The notes under the pieces: generated by a model
Database searches by the model: none
Told to the model about the DNA's origin: nothing
Seen by the model: only the letters and a program-made list of their open reading frames with translations
From: Natrinema salaciae
Lineage (GTDB): Archaea > Halobacteriota > Halobacteria > Halobacteriales > Natrialbaceae
Direction of reading: 5' to 3'
DNA: 64,000 bases
NCBI RefSeq assembly: GCF_900110865.1
Contig: NZ_FOFD01000001.1
Span: 496,001-560,000 of the forward strand
In this document: one piece after another, positions 53,509 through 61,373 of the stretch
Position numbering within the stretch: the first letter of the stretch is position 1
Layout: each line of letters opens with the position of its first letter
Translations under genes and position numbers: made by a program

Positions 53509-54314
53509 GGCGATCCCTCCGCGAGCAGACCGTGCAACGACAGTACCTTCGCCGTCGCCAGTCGCGCGAGTTCGTTTCTCGCCTCCTGGTCGAGCAGGAA
53601 CTCGGTCGTTTCGAAGAGGTAGCCGGTCGCCTCGAGATCCCGGATCGCTTTCTGGAAGAGTAACGACCCCGACGAGTTGGTCGGTTGTGCCGTCACCCTG
53701 TGGAGCGGCATGTACCAGGGGATGGCGACGTCGTTGAGATAGTCCGCGATTTCGTTGCCGTGTGCGTCCGACGAGTGAAAGATCGCTTGACCGACGTACT
53801 CCGTGTGGACGCCGTCGATCCCGAGCGATCGGTGGAGATCGAGGACGGTATCGGGCGCGTGGCGCTCGACGGCGTTCCAGATGCCCCGCGCGAGTTCGCT
53901 CGTCGGCTCGCTACCGACCGGAAAGTGACGGTTCAGGTCGCCGGCGGGACCCTCGCGCGTGTCGTTCTCGACCGCGATGCGGTTGGTCTCGGGGACCACG
54001 ACGAGCGTTCCCTGATCGGGAGCCCAGTCGGCGACCTCACGAGCGACCTCGATTCCGCTTCGTTCGTCGCCGTGGACGCCGCCGAAGACCATCGCCGTCG
54101 GTCCGTCCCGCGGCGCGTCCCGTTCGTACAGTGTGGTCTCGTGATGGGTGTCGGGGAGGATCGTCTCCGTCGACGTCGTCACCTCGCCGTCACCGTCGAA
54201 CGTGCGAGCCGTCGATAGCAGTTCGTCGTCGCCTGATGGGCGACTCAGGATGCCAGCGAGGCCCGCTCCGACCGTGGCAGTACCACCGATCAACAGCTGC
54301 CGTCGTTTCATCAT
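53505..54314 (-). CDS. Tat-exported AstE/AspA-like zinc hydrolase, paralogue
   Basis: A 269-residue protein starting MMKRRQLLIGGTATVGAGLA, a short Tat-like signal. The same catalytic pattern as the gene at 51048: His81 and Glu84 (GGVHGDERSG), His161 (VLDLHRSLG) and Glu235 (GYLFETTEF); LNRHFPVGSEPTSELARGIW is shared too. The mature domains are alignable but well diverged, so duplication is old. Co-transcribed with the small membrane protein downstream. Confidence 0.87.
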   Translation of the reverse strand: MMKRRQLLIGGTATVGAGLAGILSRPSGDDELLSTARTFDGDGEVTTSTETILPDTHHETTLYERDAPRDGPTAMVFGGVHGDERSGIEVAREVADWAPDQGTLVVVPETNRIAVENDTREGPAGDLNRHFPVGSEPTSELARGIWNAVERHAPDTVLDLHRSLGIDGVHTEYVGQAIFHSSDAHGNEIADYLNDVAIPWYMPLHRVTAQPTNSSGSLLFQKAIRDLEATGYLFETTEFLLDQEARNELARLATAKVLSLHGLLAEGSP

Positions 54315-54576
54315 ATCGACTACTGAGTAGCTCTGTAACGCAAGTTCTTATCGGTCCCGTATCGATTGTTGGAACGCCGACTGTTCGAGAATTCGAACGA
54401 CGTTATGGGATTACAAAACGGTCACAGGTGCCGTCTGGTGGGTATTCGGTGGGACAGTTCTGGTCCATTTCCGATACTGTTCACGATACGCAACTGCCCA
54501 AAGTCTACTTAAGTCGTCTGAAGACAGCAAACAAAGGTTGCTGTTTATAGCTCCTGTGTCCGGAGGGGCGGACGAA

Positions 54577-55602
54577 ATGCAGAACGAAATGCGCACACAG
54601 CGACGGAACGTCCTTGCAGCGACGGGGACGGTAGCACTGCTTGGCGTGGGTGGGGCTGCGGGGATCACAAGCGGGCAGACATCGTCAAATATCGCGAACG
54701 CGCCTGTCCCGGCGTCGCCGAACGACTACGCGTATCCGACGATGGGAGCCGACGATGCACCGACGGCGACGCTCTACGGAAATTTCAAGTGTCCGTACAC
54801 GAAGGAGTTCGTCGGTCGGAACCTTCACGCAATTATCGACGAGTTCGTCGAGACGGGGCGTCTCAAGATTCAGTTCTACAATCTTGCATACGATCCGGGC
54901 AGTACCTCGTCGACGTTCATCTCGAGTAGCGACCCGCGTGCTGCGGCTATGGGAAACGGCGTCTGGGACGCGGACCCGGACAGCTATTGGCAGTTCTTCG
55001 CCGAAACGTTCGACGATCCGCTCGAGGGGGACGTCGACGGCGACGAACTCGCGTCACGAGCCCGGGCGGCTGGTGTCTCGAACGCGGACGAAATCGTCGA
55101 GCGGGTTCGAGCGGGCGAGTACGATGCCAACGTCGAGGCGATCAGTTCCGAGGCGGCGGCCGACGGCGTCACGTACACGCCCACGCTGGAACTCGCGGGA
55201 GAGACCACCTCGCCACGCCACGGAACGCAGGATACTCTCAACTGGATCGAAGCCCGTCTAGACGACGCACCGAACGAGACGGACGCTGCAAACGGTGAGG
55301 GATCGAGCGAGCAGTCGGAAGACGAATCCGACGACCAGGACTCGGCGGACGCGACCGAGTCCGACGAGCAGGCCGACGAACCGAACGGCGGACCGTCCGA
55401 GAGCGACGCTGGGTCGTCCGAGAGTAACGCGAGATCATCCTCATCCGGGAGCGACACCGGATCGTCCGAGACGGACGCCGACGTCATTCAAACCGAGACG
55501 AAGACCGAGGACGGCGGTGGAAACGCGACCTGGAACCAAAACGCGGAGTGCGAGGGTCCCTGGGACACGTCCGACCTCTGGGAACAGAAACAGGAGTGCT
55601 AA
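54577..55602 (+). CDS. Tat-exported thioredoxin-fold (DsbA-like) protein with CPYT site and acidic tail
   Basis: A 341-residue protein: a signal with RTQRRNVLAATGTVALLGVG, a DsbA/thioredoxin-like domain (about 50-230) and a long Ser/Asp/Glu tail (about 230-310). The active-site position reads NFKCPYTKEFVG: Cys72 is the only cysteine in the domain, so the usual CxxC is CPYT. TYTPTLELAG is the cis-Pro loop. Two further Cys lie in the last 20 residues (ECEGPW and the terminal EC), beyond the low-complexity tail. An alternative start four codons later (MRTQRRN) is possible. Confidence 0.83.
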   Translation: MQNEMRTQRRNVLAATGTVALLGVGGAAGITSGQTSSNIANAPVPASPNDYAYPTMGADDAPTATLYGNFKCPYTKEFVGRNLHAIIDEFVETGRLKIQFYNLAYDPGSTSSTFISSSDPRAAAMGNGVWDADPDSYWQFFAETFDDPLEGDVDGDELASRARAAGVSNADEIVERVRAGEYDANVEAISSEAAADGVTYTPTLELAGETTSPRHGTQDTLNWIEARLDDAPNETDAANGEGSSEQSEDESDDQDSADATESDEQADEPNGGPSESDAGSSESNARSSSSGSDTGSSETDADVIQTETKTEDGGGNATWNQNAECEGPWDTSDLWEQKQEC

Positions 55603-55721
55603 CGTCATTCCCGATCACGTCGTCGACGGACGCGATATGGCTCGAGGACGGCGGACCGTGACCGGCGTCTCGAAGATCGGTGTGTCGGTGTGGATCAGGT
55701 GACCCCTCCTCGTCGGAAACG

Positions 55722-56114
55722 TCAGGGCTTCCCACGGCACCGCACCGCTGGTTTGGGATATTTGCTGGTTTGTAACCCGGTCGCCATGACACGGCTCGTA
55801 TACGGTCCTACAAATGAGGGGTCGGTGTAGCGTTCGAGCGCCTCGTGAACAATTCGACAGAACTCGTCGGGATGTTGCTCGAGGGTGTTCAGTTCGGTCG
55901 CGCCCGCGCCGTGTTCCTGCTCCCGCTCGATGATTCGGCGATTGGACGCAACGCCGCCGGTCTCGGTCGCCGAACTCGTTTCGATCAACTTCCGGGGCGG
56001 CTCTAAGGCTTCGATCTGGGCGTTCGTGACCGCAAGCCGTTCGATCAGGACCCGTTGATTCAGGTCGCCGCGCTGATAGAACCACGCGAGTTTGCCCGCC
56101 ACGTTCGCCGGCAC
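55722..56114 (-). CDS. hypothetical protein, possibly a truncated gene (130 aa)
   Basis: A GTG-started frame encoding a mainly helical domain (AGKLAWFYQRGDLNQRVLIE, LAVTNAQIEALEPPRKL, then HPDEFCRIVHEALERYTD). The N terminus begins abruptly in what looks like the middle of a helix, with a stop three codons upstream, and the last ~25 residues are basic and unlike the rest. It may be a fragment of a plasmid- or virus-type gene. I do not recognise it. Confidence 0.5.
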   Translation of the reverse strand: MPANVAGKLAWFYQRGDLNQRVLIERLAVTNAQIEALEPPRKLIETSSATETGGVASNRRIIEREQEHGAGATELNTLEQHPDEFCRIVHEALERYTDPSFVGPYTSRVMATGLQTSKYPKPAVRCRGKP

Positions 56115-56201
56115 TACCAGTCAGTGAAACGCAAGGAAGATAGCCGTCGGAATAATTCCTACGGGCGTTCTGCGGCCAATCTGCGGTCGCCGCGCACGAC
56201 C

Positions 56202-57950
56202 TCAGCGGGGCTGGTCGGGACCGTCACGGTCGTCGATCTCGTCGGACGCGTCGGATTTGGTGCGAGTCATCGCGGTCGCGAGAGAGACGGTCCCGTACGC
56301 GACTGCGCGTCCGAGTTGCAGCTGCTGGCGCTGGAGCGCTACCTGTCCGGCGAGAGTGCTCCGAAACAGTTGTTGCTGGACGGCGAACGCCGTCGAAATG
56401 GGCGACGCCGTTCGCCGACCACCCTTCCTGCCATCGGTCGGTTCGCCATCCGAATCTCCGCGTCTGTCGCTGTCGACGCCGGGAACTGCCTCGGCGGGAC
56501 GGCGATCGATACTCGAGTCGTCATCGGTGAGGATACGACGGTCGACGAGTTCGTCATCGTCCCCGGATCTGGGTTCCGCCCCGCCGATGGTCGCGGGATC
56601 GATGGCGGCAGCAGGTTCCCGATCGGGGTCGGTGACCGCCTCGAGATCGGTGCCGCGATCCAGTTCGCTGGCGAGATCTCGCTCCGCCGACGGGCTCGTG
56701 TCGGCGTTGCCGTCGGGTCCGTCGGAAGGGCCGCTCGCCGCGACCGATTCGATGCCGGTCCCCCGATCGAGTTCGTCGGCGAGGGTCCCCTCGTCGGACG
56801 GCGTCTCCGCGGCGTCGGCCGCTCCGTCGGAGTCGTCGGATCGAGCCGCCGACTCGATGTTGCGTCCGATGTCGAGTTCGGCCGTCAGACCCACGTCTTC
56901 GGTCGGATTCCGTTCGGCGCGATCGTCCATCCCGTCGCTGACGGCTTCGAGCGACTCGCTATCAGCGCGTCGAACGGATGCGTCGCTGCGGTCAGTCGCG
57001 GCCGATGGACTCTCACTGGTCGATTCGCCGTCGTCGCTCACCGGTAACCCGTCAGTGACGCCTCGCTCGTCCGTCAGATCCACGGTCGACGCGGCCTCGT
57101 CTGGTATCCCGGACCCGGTGGCCCCGTTCAGAGATTCGGTCTCCGTTTCACCGTCCGCTTCGGTCCGCGAAGGCTCCGTGGACCCGTCCCCGTCGCCGCG
57201 GTCGGACGACGCGTCGGTATCCGATCGCTCGTCGATCGAACTCGTCCCCGACTCGTCGTCGGCTCCGGCCGCATTCGACCGGTCGGTCGATTCGGTTTCG
57301 TCGGTTCCAGCGGTCCCTTCGACTCCGTCTCGCGCGTCGGTATCGACGACCTCGTCGGCCGTGATCGGATCGCCGAATCCGGATTCGGTGTCGGGTTCGT
57401 CGCTATCCGCTGCCGGATGCATCCGTTCCGTCCCATCCACGTCATCGGCGTCCGTCGTCCCCTCGGTCGGACGGGTTTCGTCGGTCGTATCTACCTCTCG
57501 GAGCGGATCTGCGGCTGGAGTTCGATCCGATTCGGCCGTCGACGTCGACGATTCGATTCCGCTCGCTTCCCCGGTGCGATCCGGATCTCGATCCACGATC
57601 GCGTCCGGTTCGGACGGGCCGGTATCGGACTCGAGCCGCCTCTCACGCGTCGACTCGCTCGAGTCCTCCCGCTCGCCGTCGTCGGTTCCCGCCCCCGCGG
57701 TCGGGTCCGCGGACTCCGATTCGAGCCGGATCACGTCGCCCGAGATCGACGCGACCGCGCTCTCGTGAATCCGCACGGTATCCTCGTGGGCTCGTTCCCA
57801 GCCGAGGGCCGCCCTGATCGAATCGATCACGCCGGATCGCGGCTCGACGGAGACCGTCTCGCCCTCGATCTCGGTGATGGTGCCGATCACGTCACCGTTC
57901 GCGTTCTCGACCGTTTTGTCGACGTCGGCCGGCGAAACCGTTGGACACAT
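56202..57950 (-). CDS. PRC-barrel-like protein with long acidic linker and helical C-terminal segment (582 aa)
   Basis: The start MCPTVSPADVDKTVENANGD gives an N-terminal PRC-barrel-like domain (1-70, DVIGTITEIEGETVSVEPRS). Residues about 75-510 are an extremely acidic, low-complexity region of Asp, Glu, Ser and Thr, including repeats of the type LADELDRGTGIESV, LASELDRGTDLEAV and LTAELDIGRNIESA. The C terminus (about 525-570) is an amphipathic helical stretch rich in Gln, FAVQQQLFRSTLAGQVALQ, resembling phasin-type helices. The combination suggests a scaffold or granule-associated role; that is inference. The ~84-residue extension upstream is basic and rejected. Confidence 0.75.
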   Translation of the reverse strand: MCPTVSPADVDKTVENANGDVIGTITEIEGETVSVEPRSGVIDSIRAALGWERAHEDTVRIHESAVASISGDVIRLESESADPTAGAGTDDGEREDSSESTRERRLESDTGPSEPDAIVDRDPDRTGEASGIESSTSTAESDRTPAADPLREVDTTDETRPTEGTTDADDVDGTERMHPAADSDEPDTESGFGDPITADEVVDTDARDGVEGTAGTDETESTDRSNAAGADDESGTSSIDERSDTDASSDRGDGDGSTEPSRTEADGETETESLNGATGSGIPDEAASTVDLTDERGVTDGLPVSDDGESTSESPSAATDRSDASVRRADSESLEAVSDGMDDRAERNPTEDVGLTAELDIGRNIESAARSDDSDGAADAAETPSDEGTLADELDRGTGIESVAASGPSDGPDGNADTSPSAERDLASELDRGTDLEAVTDPDREPAAAIDPATIGGAEPRSGDDDELVDRRILTDDDSSIDRRPAEAVPGVDSDRRGDSDGEPTDGRKGGRRTASPISTAFAVQQQLFRSTLAGQVALQRQQLQLGRAVAYGTVSLATAMTRTKSDASDEIDDRDGPDQPR

Positions 57951-58328
57951 ATTCGGTGATGGACGTGTTCGAGGCAAGCCAGTACTGCCTGCAACCGCGG
58001 GCCTCTCGCGGATCGGCCGCTGCCGGCCGCTGCGACGGGACCGACGCCGACCGGGCGACGCGAGACGCGGCGCTCGATCCGGGAGCGATCCCCCGTTCGG
58101 TTCGTGTCGTCCGGAAGCGACCGTCCTCGAGCGATCGTGCCGTGGTCGCCGGACCGCGTCGGTTCCGCCGTTCGATCCAGCCCCGCAGCTGCTCGAAGGC
58201 ATGTTGAAACGGAAGACTGTGTGAGCGAGACGCTCGCATATCGTCCGTAAGCTGGCTATACCCCGTTATCGATCGTGACGTATCGCTGAGGTATAAAGCG
58301 TTTTACCGCTGAGAGTCGAAGCCTTGGC
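57951..58328. other. intergenic, 378 bp, divergent promoter region
   Basis: The GC-rich left part has only shadow frames. GTATAAAGCGTTTTA at 58291-58305 is a TATA region for the MATE gene, with a short leader of about 7-10 nt. Confidence 0.45.
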
Positions 58329-59798
58329 GTGGCTTCTCGAGTGCCGAATCCGCTCCGCTGGCTCCTGCTATCGATCGGGTCCCTGCTCTCGCGGGTCGGG
58401 GTCGTCGATCTCCGACGCGTCGAGCGGACCACCGATCTCGCCTGGCCGCGCATCGTCACCGGGCTCGCGCGGATGTCCAAGTCGGCGGCGGACGTGGCCA
58501 TGGTCGGGGTCGCCCTCGGTCCGGCAGCGATCGCTGGCGTCGGATTCGCGACCCCGTTCTGGGCGATCGCGTTCGCGCTCGGCGGTGGGATCGCCGGCGC
58601 GACGATCAGTCTGGTCGCCCAGCGCTACGGTGCGCGGGCGACGGCGGAGCTCTCGCTCGCGGTGACGACGAGCGCGGTCGTCGTCGTCGCGGTCACCGTC
58701 CCCCTCGCGATCCTCTACTGGACGGTTCCGTCCCGGTTGATCGGGCTCGTCGCGGACGACGCCGCGTCGCTGGCCTACGGAACGGCGTACCTCCGGGTCG
58801 TCGCCGTGGGCGTCCCCTTCGCCGCGCTAAACCTGATCGCCAGCCGTACGCTCGTCGGGGCCGACGACGCGTGGACCCCGATGATCCTCCGAGCGGGCGG
58901 CGCGGTCGTCAACGTCGCCGTCAACGCCGTCCTGCTGTTCGTCCTCGAGCTCGGCGTCGTCGGCGCGGCGATCGGGACGGTACTGGCGAACGTCCTCGTG
59001 CTAGCGGCGTTCGTCACCGGGTTCACCGTCGGTCGGCTCCCCCTGATCGGCGAGTTCCCCGTGACGATCTCCCTCGGGCGACCGTTCACGACCCTGGAGA
59101 ACGTTCGGGACGTGATCGACATCGGGACGCCGCTTGTGTTCACGAACGTCGCTCGACGGGCCGCGCAGTTCCCGATGCTCGCGATCGTCGCGCTGTTCGG
59201 ACCGAACGTGGTGGCCGCGTACGTCGTGGCTCGCCGCGTCCGCGACCTGATGGACACCCCCGGCTGGGGCTTCTCGCTCGCGTCCAGCAGTCTGGTCGGG
59301 CAGGAGCTCGGCACCGGCGACGAAGGGGACGCCGACACCTACGGACGCGACGTGCTCTGGTTCGGGACCGCCGTCTATCTCTGTAGCGCGACCGTCGTCC
59401 TCGTCTTCGCCGAGCAGGTCGGCCGGCTCTTCGTCACCGACCCGTCGATCCTGCCGCTCGTGACCGCCTTCATCGTCGTCGCCTGCGTGAGCGTCGTGTT
59501 CCGCGGCGTCAGCGGCGGCGCGACCGGCCCCCTCCGCGCCAGCGGCGACACCCGCTGGCCGTTCTACGGCCAGGTGCTCGGACTGTACGTGTTCGCGCTC
59601 CCCGTCGCCGCCCTCGGTGCCGTCTCTGTTCCGATACCGGCCCTCGAGGCGGTCACGCCGCTGGGGATCGGTGCGCTCTACGCGGCCCTGATCCTCGAGA
59701 CGCTCGTTCCCGCGGTCGTCACGTACTACCGGTTCGCCGCCGGTCACTGGAAGGTCATCAGTCGCGGCTATCGTCCCGAATCCGCACCGGGCGACTGA
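58329..59798 (+). CDS. MATE-family efflux transporter
   Basis: A 489-residue membrane protein with the 12-helix MATE/DinF organisation. Typical parts: TDLAWPRIVTGLARMSKSAADVAMVG at the first helix, GATISLVAQRYGARATAELSLAV, GVPFAALNLIASRTLVGADD linking halves and VFRGVSGGATGPLRASGDTRWPF near the end. MATE proteins export cationic compounds in exchange for H+ or Na+. GTG start, close to the TATA region. Confidence 0.93.
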   Translation: MASRVPNPLRWLLLSIGSLLSRVGVVDLRRVERTTDLAWPRIVTGLARMSKSAADVAMVGVALGPAAIAGVGFATPFWAIAFALGGGIAGATISLVAQRYGARATAELSLAVTTSAVVVVAVTVPLAILYWTVPSRLIGLVADDAASLAYGTAYLRVVAVGVPFAALNLIASRTLVGADDAWTPMILRAGGAVVNVAVNAVLLFVLELGVVGAAIGTVLANVLVLAAFVTGFTVGRLPLIGEFPVTISLGRPFTTLENVRDVIDIGTPLVFTNVARRAAQFPMLAIVALFGPNVVAAYVVARRVRDLMDTPGWGFSLASSSLVGQELGTGDEGDADTYGRDVLWFGTAVYLCSATVVLVFAEQVGRLFVTDPSILPLVTAFIVVACVSVVFRGVSGGATGPLRASGDTRWPFYGQVLGLYVFALPVAALGAVSVPIPALEAVTPLGIGALYAALILETLVPAVVTYYRFAAGHWKVISRGYRPESAPGD

Positions 59799-59822
59799 GC
59801 CGTCTCGGAACGGCGGGTTCGA

Positions 59823-60608
59823 TCAGAGCAGATCGCCGCTGCCGCGCGCGGACGGGTTCCGCTCGATCGACGGAATCTCGCCCGTCTCGACGAGGCTCTT
59901 GAACCGCCGGAGCGACTGCTCGGCGGCCGTTTCGGGGAGGGTAGCCAGCCGCTGGAACACGGCGTCACCGAGTTCGCCGCCGGGCGGATCGAAGGCCAAC
60001 TGAAGGGTCACCATCGTCCCACGGTCGCCCGGTGCCGGTCGGAAGCGCACGTCACCCGCGGCGGAAACCGTCGCCCCCTCGACGGACTCCCAGCGCAGGC
60101 GCTCGCCGGGTTCGTCGTCGACGATTTCCGTTTCCCAGGTCGGGTTCGGACCGCGAGGCAACTCGAGCGTCCAGCGGTGACGATCCTCGCCGGCTCCGGT
60201 CACCTCGGCGAACGGACCCATAATTCGCGTCAGCAGTTCGGGGTCGCGCCAGTACTGTGCGAGCTCGTCTGCGGGTGCCCCGACCGTGATCGATTGCTCT
60301 ACCGTCACGGCGTCGGTCGGGACGCCGGCGTCGGCTCCACCGAAGCGTTCCGAGGCCATCGAGGCGAGCGCTCCGGCGGGACGGGAACGCCCGCTGACGC
60401 CGCGAGCGACCAGCCAGCCGCCGCCGATCGCCATCGCCGTGCCGACGAGGGAACGTCGCCTGAGACCCACAGTCACGAGGACGCTCCCGGTAACCGTCTC
60501 CACCAGCCGTCTCCCTCGACCGCCGGACCGATCCATCGCGGATCGGCTCCCTACGGTCGCTGCGCCGAGCAGTCCGTCGGGTATCGTCGCTGACACGGAC
60601 TGGATCAT
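59823..60608 (-). CDS. SRPBCC-family protein with N-terminal membrane-associated region
   Basis: A 261-residue protein. The N-terminal ~85 residues include two short hydrophobic helices (VETVTGSVLVTVGLRRRSLV, GTAMAIGGGWLVARGVSG), as in DUF2892/YgaP-like regions. Residues about 105-240 are an SRPBCC/cyclase domain (VTVEQSITVGAPADELAQYW, TRIMGPFAEVTGAG, LRWESVEGATV). Such proteins bind hydrophobic ligands; in many genomes the pair DUF2892-SRPBCC is fused like this. Ligand unknown. Confidence 0.85.
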   Translation of the reverse strand: MIQSVSATIPDGLLGAATVGSRSAMDRSGGRGRRLVETVTGSVLVTVGLRRRSLVGTAMAIGGGWLVARGVSGRSRPAGALASMASERFGGADAGVPTDAVTVEQSITVGAPADELAQYWRDPELLTRIMGPFAEVTGAGEDRHRWTLELPRGPNPTWETEIVDDEPGERLRWESVEGATVSAAGDVRFRPAPGDRGTMVTLQLAFDPPGGELGDAVFQRLATLPETAAEQSLRRFKSLVETGEIPSIERNPSARGSGDLL

Positions 60609-61373
60609 GTTCGGTCAGGCCGGAAGAGCCGCTCGAGCGAGCGCACGTCGACGCCCCCCGTTCGTCCCGTTTTCGCGGTCTGTCTCGATCCCATCGTCGT
60701 CGATCGTATCGGTGTCATCGAGGAACAATTCACACGACAAGCAGGATGTGGGTGCCATTGTAACTTTCAACTGCAAATGCAACGCCGTTTGCCTGCCAGC
60801 CGGCTGAACGGGAGATAGCGCGGTACGAAGCGAGTATCCGCCGGCGGGTATCGGTAATACTCGAGCGGGCCGTTCGTCCTGCTCGCAACCCAACCGACAC
60901 CCACTGACGACGGATGAGTTATAACTATCAGATACCATATTATGAAATAATTTAGCCATATGCGTCGAAGCCGACGATGTCGATCGCCTCGAGTCGCTAA
61001 CACAGCTACTTCTCGGAACCGGATCATCACCGGTACAACTGGCCACGATGGCGAGTTTGGTGATTGACCCCCGATTCGATCGAGCGACGTTCCGTTTCCG
61101 AATCGAGGATCGATTCGCTCGCTACCGACCGGTTGTGAGCGGCCAATCGACGAAATGCGCCGGTAGAACCGTAAATCACTGCGATCGCCGACCGAGATCG
61201 ATACGGAAGTCGTTCGTTCCTCTTAAAATGAAAGATAGTAGGTAGAATGGATGTATTATAATATAATGCATGTTTCGCCGAGCGCGTCTCGTCGGTCGTC
61301 CCACTGTCTCGATCGAACTCGAATCCCGCGGGCGTTCGCCGAGGCGGAACCCGGTCTCGGTGGACCCCGGGAC
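60609..61373. other. intergenic, 765 bp
   Basis: Contains A/T-rich patches around 60930-60960 and 61215-61270 but no convincing gene. A 47-codon minus-strand frame from 60758 (MAPTSCLSCELFLDDTD...) has one Cys-x2-Cys and no promoter signal; I do not call it. The remaining frames are basic and motif-free. Confidence 0.4.

Noticed and set aside
56202-58202. 666-residue version of the PRC-barrel protein
   Set aside because: The first 84 residues are basic, Arg/Pro-rich and unlike halophilic proteins; the PRC domain starts naturally at MCPTVSPAD.
60615-61046. Minus-strand frame with MAPTSCLSCELF
   Set aside because: A single Cys-x2-Cys, no second ligand pair and no promoter at the right distance; too weak to call.
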